A stretch of 64,000 nt of DNA from CAWFPR01 sp963817635 (GTDB lineage: Bacteria; Acidobacteriota; Vicinamibacteria; Vicinamibacterales; 2-12-FULL-66-21), in the NCBI GenBank assembly GCA_963817635.1, contig CAWFPR010000007.1:1-64000 (forward strand). The letters run 5' to 3'. Under the pieces are notes generated by a model. It made no database searches. It was not told the DNA's origin and saw only the letters and a list, made by a program, of their open reading frames with translations. The first letter of the stretch is position 1; each line of letters starts with the position of its first letter. This document shows, piece by piece, positions 18,377 through 28,013 of this stretch. Made by a program: the position numbers and the translations under genes.

Positions 18377-18455
18377 CGGGAGCGCGCCGAGCGGGTCAAG
18401 GGCGCGATAGCGGCAAGCGAAGCGAGCGAACTCTTGACGGGACCAAGCGCTCCCG
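18377..18455. repeat. REP-like imperfect palindrome
   Basis: Outer arms CGGGAGCGC / GCGCTCCCG, inner arms GTCAAG / CTTGAC, central GCAAGCGAAGCGAGCG. The same layout recurs at 24343-24403 (GGTCAAG ... GAGCGAAGCG ... CTTGACGG), and a partial left arm lies near 13603. Confidence 0.65.
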
Positions 18456-18636
18456 GAAAATTGAGCACTGGAGCGACGGCAATCGGCAGGGAATTCTGTC
18501 CAGGAAATTCGACCGATTGCGAGGTAGCACATTCAAGCTTGTTCCGATACTAGTGTTTCCGGAAACTCCGCCCCCATTCCACGCGCATTATCCTGCAGCA
18601 TAGACGCGCTCCCCAGCACATCTCCGACACGACATC

Positions 18637-18708
18637 GGGGCGTGAGCGACCCCGCCGGTCGTCCGTGGGGCGGCAGATGCGGTCCCCGGGCGGGGTCGCT
18701 CACGCCCC
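18637..18708. repeat. Long hairpin with GGGGCGTGAGCGACCCC arms
   Basis: 20-nt perfect inverted arms (18637-18656 and 18689-18708) around a 32-nt spacer. The arm core is shared with the hairpin at 24713-24790, so these are two members of one repeat family. Confidence 0.8.
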
Positions 18709-18933
18709 ATCCTTGCTGCGACAGGGTGCTGGGGCGCTCACACGGGCGGCACAATGCGCCGCCCGCTCGGGGAAGGTGAACGGCCGCAACAGGGCCGCAT
18801 GCAGTCAGTTGTCGCCCGCCGCGCAGCCACCAGACTGTCGTTCACGACGCGTGGACTTTCTCGCCTGCGCCGGTCGGCGGGGCCAACCGCGCTCTGGGGT
18901 TGCGTCCCCCTTCTCGGCCCCTGCGACGCTGCG

Positions 18934-19332
18934 CTACTTGAACGGATTGATGACGCGAACGCCATCGAGATCGTCGAAGCCAGGCAGGTCTTCGGAGTAG
19001 AAGGTCTCGACGCGGGCTTCGATACACGCAGCGAGAATCAGGGCATCCCAGAACGATGCTCCGCGTGTCAGGTGAAGCTCCTTGGCGCGATCCAGAATGG
19101 CCTCGGATGGCAGCACAAGGGGCAGCAGTTCACGGAACTCCGGCCAGACGGTTCCAGGCGTGCGTCGAGGTGAAACCCTGTTTGTTCAGCTTGCGTGAGG
19201 CAGAAATGAATTCGCACGCGACCTGCCAACGCCGTCCTCGACGCTGGTCACCAGGTCGAGAGCGATCTGCTGGCGCCGTGGATCGGCTTTGTCGCAGGCG
19301 TAGATCAGAACGTTCGTGTCAACGCTGATCAT
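18934..19332 (-). CDS. VapC-like PIN-domain toxin (two apparent frameshifts)
   Basis: Starts at ATG 19330-19332 with MISVDTNVLIYACD, the PIN active-site opening. It continues through QVACEFISASRKLNKQGF and ends in GASFWDALILAACIEARVET and GFDDLDGVRVINPF, with the conserved acidic residues. The frame shifts near 19227 and again near 19127 (an extra G on the minus strand); corrected, it encodes ~132 residues, usual for VapC. PIN toxins are Mg-dependent RNases. Its start overlaps the end of the DUF104 antitoxin gene. Confidence 0.85.
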
Positions 19333-19543
19333 GCAGTTCCTCTCGGCTGGGAAGCGGTCCCTCCGAGAAAAAATGCATGCCCTCGATGCCAGCCTTCAGG
19401 CGGGCGATCGCGGCCTGCCGGTCGCGGCCTGGCTCATCGATTGTCTCCACCGTCAGGCGTACCCGCTGCTTGTCCTTGAGGGGCAGTTCGCGAGTAGGCT
19501 TGAGAACGCCGCCTGTGTAAATCGCTTCAACCTTCTGAGTCAT
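19319..19543 (-). CDS. DUF104 / AF2212-type antitoxin
   Basis: A 74-residue protein: MTQKVEAIYTGGVLKPTREL, then KDKQRVRLTVETI, then an Arg-rich helix. The opening beta-strand pattern is characteristic of DUF104, a frequent partner of PIN toxins. It overlaps the PIN gene by 14 bp, consistent with translational coupling and autoregulation. Confidence 0.85.
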   Translation of the reverse strand: MTQKVEAIYTGGVLKPTRELPLKDKQRVRLTVETIDEPGRDRQAAIARLKAGIEGMHFFSEGPLPSREELHDQR

Positions 19544-19705
19544 TCACCGCTCCACAGCCAGAGTAGGGCGAGTCGGCCGCCGATGCAACAGCGACCGACG
19601 GGCGCGTCCAGAGGAGCGCGCCCGTAGCTGGTTCGCGAATCGGCTCGCGGATATTGTGTTGACGCCCGACCGGTAAACCCACAGGATGAGACCAGGAGGC
19701 AGGTG

Positions 19706-19981
19706 ATGGACGGGAAAGAAGTCGGTTTCACCGTGCGGCTTTTTCGGGAAGGGGAGACCTACGTCGCCCACGTGCCGGAACTTGATATTTCATCCTGCGG
19801 AGACACCGAAGCGGACACGCGGCGGAACATCAAGGACGCCGTCGCGGGATTCCTGAACACGGCGGAGGAGCAGGGGACGCTCGTGCAAATCCTCGAGGAA
19901 GCGGGCTACCGGCTCGAAGGGGGGCGCTGGCGCGAACCGGAAATCGTCTCGACCGAGCGGATGCAGGTCCGCGTTGCCTGA
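19706..19981 (+). CDS. hicB: HicB-family antitoxin
   Basis: About 91 residues from ATG 19706, with AGGAGG about 8 bp upstream; the GTG at 19703 is the alternative. The partial RNase-H fold signature is clear: VGFTVRLFREGETYVAHVPE, SCGDTEADTRRNIKDAVAGF. It binds HicA and its operator. It overlaps hicA by 8 bp. The order antitoxin-toxin is the less common one for hicAB but well known. Confidence 0.88.
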   Translation: MDGKEVGFTVRLFREGETYVAHVPELDISSCGDTEADTRRNIKDAVAGFLNTAEEQGTLVQILEEAGYRLEGGRWREPEIVSTERMQVRVA

Positions 19982-20207
19982 CCGCAAGCTCGTCCCCGTT
20001 CCGTACCAGACGCTCGTCCGCATCTTCGAGAAAGACGGCTTCAGCCTCGCCCGACAGGAAGGGGATCACAAGATTTTCACCAAAGCTGGAGTGCTCCGGC
20101 CCCTCGTGATTCCGACGTACCGCGCCGTTCCCGTGTTCATCATCCGCAACCTGCTCCGGACCTCAGGCATGAGCCGCGAAAGATACTTCGAACTTATGGA
20201 GGGATGA
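19974..20207 (+). CDS. hicA: HicA-family mRNA interferase toxin
   Basis: A 77-residue double-stranded-RNA-binding-like protein with a TTG start inside hicB. It contains PYQTLVRIFEKDGFSL and the catalytic His in EGDHKIF, then LVIPTYRAVPVFIIRNLLR. Sequence is complete and likely active. It is followed at once by a rho-independent terminator, so hicBA is a self-contained unit. Confidence 0.88.
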   Translation: MPDRKLVPVPYQTLVRIFEKDGFSLARQEGDHKIFTKAGVLRPLVIPTYRAVPVFIIRNLLRTSGMSRERYFELMEG

Positions 20208-20209
20208 TT

Positions 20210-20237
20210 CCGCCGACCTGAGAGGGTCGGCGGTTTT
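20210..20237 (+). terminator. Rho-independent terminator of hicBA
   Basis: Stem CCGCCGACC / GGTCGGCGG with a six-base loop followed directly by TTTT; starts three bases after the hicA stop. Confidence 0.85.
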
Positions 20238-20309
20238 GGAAGTGGGCAGCGCTTCGCGGTAAAGACTTCGACGAGCTGGCAAGCGACCAAAACAACCGGC
20301 TGTTCGGCC

Positions 20310-21299
20310 TCATGCGACGGCAACCAGGGGTGAGAGGTGGCCGTATCGGTGACCGAGTTCGAGCGTCTCGACACGGCCCGTGCCGGCGGTGACGGCCTCG
20401 TTGAGCGCATCGGTGTTGCAGGCCTTCAGCGCCGGCTCACCATCTTCCTTCCACACGCGGTACAGCGCCTTGAAGCGGGGACTCGAGAACGCCCGCCGCG
20501 CCCTGTAGAAACGCTCGTCCAATTCCGGACTGCGCGACGGCGCTGGATGGGACCGAGCCTGGTCGAGGTACCAGCGCAGCTCGTCGAGAAACTCCGCGCC
20601 GACTGGCCTCATCAGCTGGTTCCAGACCACCTGCTTCGCCCGTTGACCCATATCCGGAAACTGGGGCGGGACGACGATGCGGAGTGTCCACGCCGGCAGC
20701 TCTCGGAGCAGCGCGGCGTGCCTCAGGAGGAACACGCGGAACTCGTCCAACCAGGGATCCGCGATGACGTAGACGACGACACCGCGGCCTGCGGGATGAA
20801 TACCAATGGGCAGGCGCTCCGGGAAGTACCGAACCGTCTTCGCGTTGCCTTGGCGGACGATGGTGTGCGGGAGCTCGGTCGGCTCGATTCCCAGGAGTGT
20901 CGTGAGGTGGAGCGCCTTCTCCTCGGCGGTGCCCAGCCACACCATGTCCGGGTCTTCGACAACCCCGTCGAGGACCATCAGGCGGTGGATGGCGTGGTTC
21001 AGTGTGACGGGTTTTCTCAGCCGGCTGTCGGCCTCACCGATGGTCGCGTACAGCGCCCGCTGATTGAGGTGATAGACGCGCGCGCGGTTCTGGCGGCAGT
21101 CGTACATGGACGCGTACCGAAGCCGGACGAGCCTGGCGAAAAACTTTCGCGTCTTCTCGCCATGCACGATGCCGCAGAAGCGGGCGTACTGACGAGGGAC
21201 ACATACGCCCGCGTGAAGCATCACCGTCGTCAGGAATCGCGCCTGGCGCTCGGTGAACCCCTTCTTCGCAACTGCCTGGACACGTTCGTCGAAGGTCAC
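20310..21299 (-). CDS. Conserved island protein with N-terminal winged-helix-like region (function unknown)
   Basis: 329 residues from GTG 21297-21299. The N-terminal ~95 residues (FTERQARFLTTVMLHAGVC, FFARLVRLRYASMYDCR, RVYHLNQRALYATIGEAD) resemble a winged helix like those in replication-relaxation proteins. The middle contains an alpha/beta segment (VVVYVIADPWLDEF, LRIVVPPQFPDMGQR). I do not recognise the whole protein. It is translationally coupled to 21296-22214 by a GTGA overlap. An in-frame open stretch continues upstream to 22364 but belongs to the partner gene in another frame. A role in mobilisation or replication of the island is a guess from position. Confidence 0.65.
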   Translation of the reverse strand: MTFDERVQAVAKKGFTERQARFLTTVMLHAGVCVPRQYARFCGIVHGEKTRKFFARLVRLRYASMYDCRQNRARVYHLNQRALYATIGEADSRLRKPVTLNHAIHRLMVLDGVVEDPDMVWLGTAEEKALHLTTLLGIEPTELPHTIVRQGNAKTVRYFPERLPIGIHPAGRGVVVYVIADPWLDEFRVFLLRHAALLRELPAWTLRIVVPPQFPDMGQRAKQVVWNQLMRPVGAEFLDELRWYLDQARSHPAPSRSPELDERFYRARRAFSSPRFKALYRVWKEDGEPALKACNTDALNEAVTAGTGRVETLELGHRYGHLSPLVAVA

Positions 21300-22214
21300 A
21301 GGAACTCCTCCATGATGCCGGGCGTGCGCCCCCCTCTGCGTCCTCCACCACTCGAACCGGTCCAGTACAGCTTGAAGCCGGAGCTTGATTTCGCCGCCGC
21401 GTGAGCCCCGCGGTAGTGGGGAGTCATCACCTCCACATCGAGCGTGTGTTGGCGGCCCTCGTTGTCGTACTCGATTCGCATGTCGGGGAACCGGACGTGG
21501 CCATGCTCGTCGCAGGGCAGGTCGTGCTCGAGCGCCCAGGACCGAACCTCGTCGAGGTCCCGATCGGGACGGCCGTCGCTGTCGCCCCGGTCGCGATTTC
21601 GTTCCTGCAGGAACTCCTGGTACTCGCGTTTCAGATCGTTTTCGAGCACAACGCGGTGAATGTGCGCGCCGTCGTCGTGCAGCCGCTCGGCTTCGTCCAT
21701 GTAGGCGCGATACAGGTGGGCGTCGTGTTTGAGCTCGCGAGGCCTCTGAACGCCGTGATGGAACGCCTGCCGGCCGGGCGAGGGCTCGTCGAGTCGCCGG
21801 GATTCGAGCAGGTCGTGTCCCTCCCTGGTCAGCGTCACGACGACGTTGTCGCGGTCGAGCCGGTACGGTCTGGACGAGGCCCGCATCGCGGAGGTGCCAG
21901 AGCTCGCTGTGCCGGGGATCCAGCGGCCGGTCGTGAGCATCGCGGAGCTCGCGTGCCGGCACCGCGCGAAAGGCGCCCACCGTGGTCAGCGTCCGCGTTT
22001 CGGAGCCGCGGAGCGTGTAGTCGTGGCCGCGGTGGTGGACGTGTTCACGGTCGCGGCCGCGAGGCAGACTGAGGTGGTGCATGAACACGTCTCGAGGATG
22101 GATCCGTTCGCGATCGCGCGGGTCGCAACCGCCACGACTGCCGCGGCTCAAGTCGCGCCCGGTCTCGTCCCGATCGCGCGCATCGTCGCCCCACCGAGGA
22201 TCGTAGCTATCCAT
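21296..22214 (-). CDS. Conserved island protein, His/Arg-rich N-terminus plus winged-helix-like segment (function unknown; one frameshift)
   Basis: Starts at ATG 22212-22214 with AGGAGGG upstream (MDSYDPRWGDDARDRDETGR). The N-terminal half is strongly charged (MHHLSLPRGRDREHVHHRG, YTLRGSETRTLTTVGAFR). An extra base near 21864 shifts the frame; corrected, DAGLVQTV continues into RLDRDNVVVTLTREGHDLLE, a wing-like segment. The C-terminal part (VRFPDMRIEYDNEGR then HTLDVEVMTPHYRGAHAAAK) recalls nuclease-like acidic motifs. About 305 residues. It forms an overlapping pair with 20310-21299 next to the right att site. Family not recognised. Confidence 0.6.
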
Positions 22215-22291
22215 GCGGCACCCTCCTGGCGGTTGAACGAACGTCGCAACCAGGGGAGGGCAAAAGTCGGAGAGCGGGAGTCGCGAATCCG

Positions 22292-22313
22292 CGGGGACAA
22301 AACGGGGACAATC
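22292..22313 (+). repeat. 22-bp repeat with tandem GGGGACA units, right island end
   Basis: Identical and co-oriented with 7029-7050; 102 bp inside the right att repeat. Candidate arm-type binding site. Confidence 0.7.
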
Positions 22314-22326
22314 GTGCGCGGTTCCG

Positions 22327-22354
22327 GGTGGTCGGGGGTTGCCCCCCGACCACC
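22327..22354. terminator. Strong GC hairpin near the right island end
   Basis: GGTGGTCGGGGG pairs with CCCCCGACCACC around a short loop. No U-tract follows directly on the plus strand. It lies between the unknown two-gene module and the att repeat. Confidence 0.5.
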
Positions 22355-22415
22355 GATCACCCAATAAAAATGGGCCTGATTGTCTCGTGCTGTCCCGGGC
22401 GGTTTGGCTGTGAGC

Positions 22416-24046
<1,631 letters not shown>

Positions 24047-24050
<4 letters not shown>

Positions 24051-24235
24051 TGCAGTGTCACCTCGGGTTGTGTCTCTCGCTCTGCTGCCACTTCACGCTC
24101 GAACCGTTCACGCGCGGCCTGGCGAGCGAGGGCGCAGACCAGCATGCGCAGCGGTTCGTCGCCGTGGTCGCCCGGCGTCCTTTGACGGGTTGCGCGTCGA
24201 AGCCGTTGATTGCGCTTGTCTCGAGAACGGATCAT
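24047..24235 (-). CDS. Small basic protein coupled to the serine recombinase
   Basis: 62 residues (MIRSRDKRNQRLRRATRQR, then DEPLRMLVCALARQAARERF). The stop overlaps the recombinase start. A homologous reading frame at 29147-29345 stands in the same place relative to the decayed recombinase copy, with the core DEPLRxLxxxLARQAARExF conserved. Conservation in two copies supports it being real. I do not know the family; a recombinase accessory or directionality factor is possible. Confidence 0.65.
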
Positions 24236-24712
24236 AACGCCGCAACTCCCTTCGTGTCGTTGATGTTTGCTCCCGAGCTGAGCACGTCGGCGATCGCACT
24301 TTGCGGCCATCACGCAATTGCCAGACGGCGGGCGGAGCCGCAGGCGCGGTCAAGCCCGCCAGCCCGCAAGGGACGGAGCGAAGCGGAGTGGCTTGACGGC
24401 GCCGAGGATCGCCGGACAATTCGTCCTCGTGATGGCCACCGTGAGCAGCGGCGAAGTTGCTCAGCGCTCGGACCTACCAGACGAACGAGACGCGCAGGTT
24501 GGGATTCGGGCAGGAGGTGACGGTCAGGCGACCGTCTCAGGCATGGATTCAGTGCGAATGCGCGTTTACCTACATGAACGCTGTTTCCGGCAAGAACCTG
24601 ACAGGTGTGTTCCAGCCGATGGAAGCCGCGCGCGTCTCTCGCTCGACACCGGAAGCGCACTCGGCGGTGTCACGGACGAAGCGCGGTTCTGCCGGACGAC
24701 AGCGACATGCGT
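24236..24712. other. Intergenic region with a REP-like palindrome, no gene seen
   Basis: Apart from the palindrome at 24343-24403 I see no supported feature. Confidence 0.5.
24343..24403. repeat. REP-like imperfect palindrome, second copy
   Basis: Arms GGCGCGGTCAAGCC / GGCTTGACGGCGCC (13 of 14 paired) around GAGCGAAGCG. Same family as 18377-18455. Confidence 0.65.
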
Positions 24713-24790
24713 CTGGGGCGTGAGCGACCCCCTCCTTTCAGACGCTGAACCTCGACAGGAGGGTGGCAGAGGGGGTCGCTCACGCCCCAG
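24713..24790. repeat. Long hairpin, second GGGGCGTGAGCGACCCC member
   Basis: 21-nt perfect inverted arms (24713-24733, 24770-24790) around a 36-nt spacer different from that of the first copy. The stop codon of the DUF5615 toxin gene lies inside the right arm, so the hairpin may also end its transcript. Confidence 0.8.
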
Positions 24791-25127
24791 ATGCCTCCGT
24801 CACCGTTATCGACAGCCGCGCTGACTGCGACACATCTCGGTGCGCTTCGAGTGCCTTCGCGACAATGCTGACGGCGGCATCGGAGAGCAGGTCCTGGGTT
24901 CGGACTTGCACCACGCTCGGCCCGTCGACAGCGCCGGTCGCGAGGATTGCCGAGAAGTCAAGGTCGTTCGTGATGATGACGAAGTGGTGCTCGTTCGCCC
25001 ACGCCAGGATCTCGACATCCGGCGCGGTCGCAGCACCCATGGAGGACCAGTGGACGGCCTCGAACCGGTGACGCGCCAGCCGCTCGACCCAGCTTGGCGA
25101 CAGGTTCATATCCACGAGCAGCTTCAC
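24780..25127 (-). CDS. DUF5615 PIN-like toxin
   Basis: 115 residues from GTG 25125-25127. The opening KLLVDMNLSPSWVERL, then DVEILAWANEHHFVIITND and LDFSAIL, are the DUF5615 pattern, a reduced PIN-like fold with acidic catalytic residues. It overlaps the upstream DUF433 antitoxin by GTGA. Its last codons (TEASGA) and TGA come from the hairpin repeat, which suggests the repeat has replaced the original 3' end. Confidence 0.85.
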   Translation of the reverse strand: MKLLVDMNLSPSWVERLARHRFEAVHWSSMGAATAPDVEILAWANEHHFVIITNDLDFSAILATGAVDGPSVVQVRTQDLLSDAAVSIVAKALEAHRDVSQSARLSITVTEASGA

Positions 25128-25354
25128 GGCTGGCGCAGCGGAACTTCGACTTCCTCTGCCCGCCAGGCGGCGTAGGACAGGGCCTCGGCGATGTCCTCGG
25201 CCTCCAGGTAGGGATATTCGCGGAGAATCTCGTCCCGTGTGCGGCCGGCGGCGACGAGGCCGACCACCGTGCCGACTGTGACGCGCATGCCGCGGATGCA
25301 CGGCTTTCCGCCCATTACGGCCGGATCACGAGTAATGCGCGTCATCTCTGGCAT
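25124..25354 (-). CDS. DUF433 antitoxin
   Basis: 76 residues: RITRDPAVMGGKPCIRGMRV, then TVGTVVGLVAAGRTRDEIL and YPYLEAEDIAEALSYAAWRA, the standard DUF433 helix-turn-helix-like sequence. It pairs with DUF5615 proteins across bacteria. ATG at 25352-25354; MTRITRDP three codons in is an alternative start. Confidence 0.88.
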   Translation of the reverse strand: MPEMTRITRDPAVMGGKPCIRGMRVTVGTVVGLVAAGRTRDEILREYPYLEAEDIAEALSYAAWRAEEVEVPLRQP

Positions 25355-25456
25355 TGTGAGTCCGCTCCCTAGGGGACAGCCCTATTATCCGACGAACTCG
25401 TACGGTTGGCCAATCCACTCGGCCACCGGTCGCAATGTCGAGAGGGAAAGCCCTCG

Positions 25457-25817
25457 CTAGCAGCGCACTCCCATCAACCGCCGTACGCCGATCATCCCGC
25501 CGCCCACGAGGAACCAGGGCAGATACATGCGGAATACATTGCGATAGTAGGTACGAGGCCCAGAAGACTGCGCCTTCCGTCGCCCAACTGTGAACGAGTG
25601 AAACCTTGATCGCGGTCACAAGCAGAGTGGCTGCGAAGGAAAAAATCGGAAAAGCGAACACGGCGAACCCGGCAACGCCCATCAGTTCGAGGTACGTGGC
25701 GGTTGAGCGTCCCTCGGAACCTGCAGCAAGTGTCGCACCGAACGCCAGGAAGGGAGCTGACAGCCAGACGAACATTCCGAGAACGAACCACTTGCTCCAA
25801 CCCATAAGGCCCGTCAC
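25457..25817 (-). CDS. Small membrane protein, unknown (one apparent frameshift)
   Basis: Starts MTGLMGWSKWFVLGMFVWLS with hydrophobic helices at about 8-30, 45-70 and near the end. Near 25555 the frame must shift by one to continue as RTYYRNVFRMYLPWFLVGGG and stop at 25457. The uncorrected frame runs into an Arg-rich nonsense tail. No family recognised. Confidence 0.5.
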
Positions 25818-25885
25818 GACCCACCACCTTCGACCGTCACCATTGGTATCTGATCCGGTTGGGGACTGCCGGAAGTTAGACGATC

Positions 25886-25902
25886 ATACGCAAATTGCGT
25901 AT
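25886..25902. promoter_or_regulatory. Palindromic operator at the RelE/HTH module promoter
   Basis: Perfect 17-bp palindrome ATACGCAA-A-TTGCGTAT. A TATACT -10-like hexamer overlaps its right edge, and the toxin start is 10 bp downstream. This placement suits autorepression by the HTH antitoxin. Confidence 0.65.
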
Positions 25903-25912
25903 ACTAGGACAA

Positions 25913-26269
25913 GTGGAGTTCATCGAGGCGCCTACGTTCAGCGCGCGGGTGGCGGAGTATCTGGACGACGATGAATACCGAGCCTTGCAGCAGCTTCTGG
26001 CAGGCGACCCCGAGGCCGGTGATGTCATGCCAGGGACTGGCGGGTTCCGGAAGCTGAGATGGGCCGATCGCCGCCGAGGCAAGGGTAAGCGTGGCGGGCT
26101 CAGAGTGATCTATTACCACCTCGCGGCCGACGATCAGATCTGGCTGATCACCGTCTACGACAAGGGGGAAATGGCCGATCTGAGTCCTGCCGAGAAGCGA
26201 CAGTTGAAGGCGGCACTCGATGTAGAGCTCGCGCGGCGTGCCGCAGCGCGTCGGCCGCGGAGGAAGTGA
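25913..26269 (+). CDS. RelE/HigB-type toxin
   Basis: About 118 residues from GTG 25913 (VEFIEAPTFSARVAEYLDDD). RelE-fold markers are GFRKLRWADRRRGKGKRGGL, then RVIYYHLAADDQIWLITVYD and KGEMADLSP. This family cleaves mRNA at the ribosome. Gene order toxin then HTH antitoxin is that of higBA. The next ATG is four bases after its stop. Confidence 0.88.
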   Translation: MEFIEAPTFSARVAEYLDDDEYRALQQLLAGDPEAGDVMPGTGGFRKLRWADRRRGKGKRGGLRVIYYHLAADDQIWLITVYDKGEMADLSPAEKRQLKAALDVELARRAAARRPRRK

Positions 26270-26272
26270 ATT

Positions 26273-26638
26273 ATGGCAACTAAAAAGCGACCAGTGGCGC
26301 GAAAGAAGCGCAGCCTCTTCCGCGAGCTTATGTCCGGCGTCGAAGCCATGCGGGACCACAGCGAAGGGCGGCTCACCCTCAAGATGCGGGACGTGCAGCC
26401 AATCACGGTTCCGCCCATTGATGCCGACATCGTCCGCGAGACGCGCGAGTCGCTCAAGATGTCGCGCCACGTGTTCGCATTCAAGATTGGCGTGAACCCC
26501 AGGACGCTGGAGCGATGGGAGCAGGGGCGCAGCAAACCGAACGAGCAGGCCGCGGTGTTGATCTGGCTCGTGCGGAAGTACCCTGACACGCTGAAACGCC
26601 TGGAGTCGCTGGCGGCTTCCGCTAGAGTCTCCACGTAG
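26273..26638 (+). CDS. HigA-like XRE antitoxin
   Basis: 121 residues. A basic N-terminus (ATKKRPVARKKR) leads to an XRE helix-turn-helix at ~60-115: VRETRESLKMSRHVFAFKIG, NPRTLERWEQGRSKPNEQA. It should bind the toxin and the palindrome at 25886-25902. It directly follows the toxin gene. Confidence 0.88.
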   Translation: MATKKRPVARKKRSLFRELMSGVEAMRDHSEGRLTLKMRDVQPITVPPIDADIVRETRESLKMSRHVFAFKIGVNPRTLERWEQGRSKPNEQAAVLIWLVRKYPDTLKRLESLAASARVST

Positions 26639-26656
26639 GCAGTGCAGCTGCCTGCC

Positions 26657-27139
26657 TCAAGGTCGCCGATACTGCAGGGTGATTTCCCTTGAACCATCAC
26701 CTGAGCTGCGCGTGGTGATGGCCACGCGGAGGCGACCGTCGGCATCGAGCGACCAGATTTCGCGGCGTTCAGTCCACACACCGGTTTCGGGACGCTGCCC
26801 GGTGTAGCTGCCGCTCTCGAAGATCAGGGCGTTTCCGTCCCACTTCACGGCGTGATGGGCCGTGGGACCGCTCGGGCTGCCGTCAGCGCGCAGGCCAGAT
26901 ACGGTACCACCCTGCACTCCGATCAGGCGGGTCTCCGACTGTGCGGCGGTCGCGAATTGCCGCTCAATAGTGATATCTCGGAAGAACGGTTCCATTGGGT
27001 CGCCGCGTACGGTTGCGTTCCACGATCGCAGCTTCCACTGGCTCGATTTCTCGTTCGCCCGTCGTGAGGTTCCACCGGCTAGCGATTTCAGCACGCGGTA
27101 GCCGTAACAAAGCCCGCCGCCAGACTTGCCGCCCTCCAC
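26657..27139 (-). pseudogene. Chimeric remnant: recombinase fragment fused to part of a secreted/calycin-like protein
   Basis: The frame opens with GGKSGGGLCYGYRV, the same segment as in the intact serine recombinase. It then moves into unrelated sequence (ALIFESGSYTGQRPETGVW, ERREIWSLDADGRLRVAI, ITLQYRRP). That tail looks like the beta-rich end of a secreted protein. It is most simply a junction left by deletion, not a working gene. Confidence 0.6.
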
Positions 27140-27459
27140 GCGCCCACGCAGTCCTCGGTGCGTCTTCTCGGCAGGTCCCTCAGGAACAGCGCGTTCATCG
27201 TCCCCTTGAAGCCGATGTGCAGGTGCGTGATGTCGCCTTCGGCGAGCACGACATCGAAGCGCCGATTCAGTGCATCGCGCATCAGCGCCTGGAATCCTGA
27301 GCGCAGCAGCGTTGCTCCGGAGATCGCGTGATCGGTGAACTCGTGGACGACCGTCCAGTGCTGGCGAGCGGCGAACTCGAGGCAGATGCGGAGCTGGTCC
27401 GCGATCGAGGCGTCCCGCTGATTGTCGGAGGAGTACCGCGCGTAGATCGCAGCTGTCAT
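27085..27459 (-). pseudogene. Serine recombinase, truncated second copy with internal deletion
   Basis: From ATG 27457-27459: TAAIYARYSSDNQRDASIAD, closely matching the intact copy. The residues between the two VLAE/TLAE repeats are gone, so RFDVVLAE joins GDITHLHIGFKG directly. The ALDRFSRD active-site segment is lost. A frameshift near 27165 follows, and the rest of the gene is missing. Confidence 0.85.
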
Positions 27460-27508
27460 TGAACAGTCAATCTTACTATGGAGGATTTCCGATCGGAACT
27501 CTAACATT

Positions 27509-27930
27509 ATGCGCCCCACGTCATTCGATGCCCAGCGCCTCCGCACGGCCTGCACCGCCACACGATTGTGGACCTGCCCGCGCTGAAACACGCGCTGGGC
27601 TCGTCCTCTGACCTCACCGTCTTCCGCAAACTCAAACCACTCGACTACCTCTCCAGCTACACCCACCGGGGCCGGTTCTAACGCTCGAAGATCGCGCGCT
27701 TTGACGAGGACGGGCTGTGGGCCCACGAGGCGGTATGGTTCTCGCGCCACGGGACCCTCATGGCGACCCTGGAGGCGTGGATCCCCAGTCCCCGCAGGGC
27801 TGGTGTGCCGATGAACTCGCCGACCGGCTGCATGTCAACGTCCACGATCCGCTCCACGATTTGGTGCGCCAGGGTCGCGTGCGCCGCTCGAGATCGGAGG
27901 GCGTTTCCTCTACACCGCCGCAGAGGCGCG
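27509..27930 (+). pseudogene. IS accessory ORF, winged-helix-like (broken)
   Basis: Pieces in shifting frames read HTIVDLPALKHALGSSSDLT, VFRKLKPLDYLSSYTHRGRF, then (after a TAA at 27679-27681) KIARFDEDGLWAHEAVWFSR, TLMATLEAWI and ADELADRLHVNVHDPLHDLV. This looks like the DNA-binding companion ORF that precedes some transposase genes. At least two shifts and one stop inactivate it. Confidence 0.6.
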
Positions 27931-28013
27931 CCGGTGAAGATCAGATCCGGGCCGCCGCACGGCCCACGCGGTTCCCCTGGTCGCGGACGCGTCCGCCCTC
28001 CACGTCTCCCCCG

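Larger units (their letters stand above)
18086..18933. other. 848-bp region without a gene, rich in palindromes
   Basis: No open frame here shows family features. It contains the REP-like element (18377-18455), the long hairpin (18637-18708) and a third stem-loop (about 18743-18765, CGGGCGGC / GCCGCCCG). Nothing else recognised. Confidence 0.6.

Noticed and set aside
20310..22364. One 684-codon gene on the minus strand
   Set aside because: The middle is Arg-rich out-of-frame translation. Two genes with a GTGA overlap and one frameshift explain it better.
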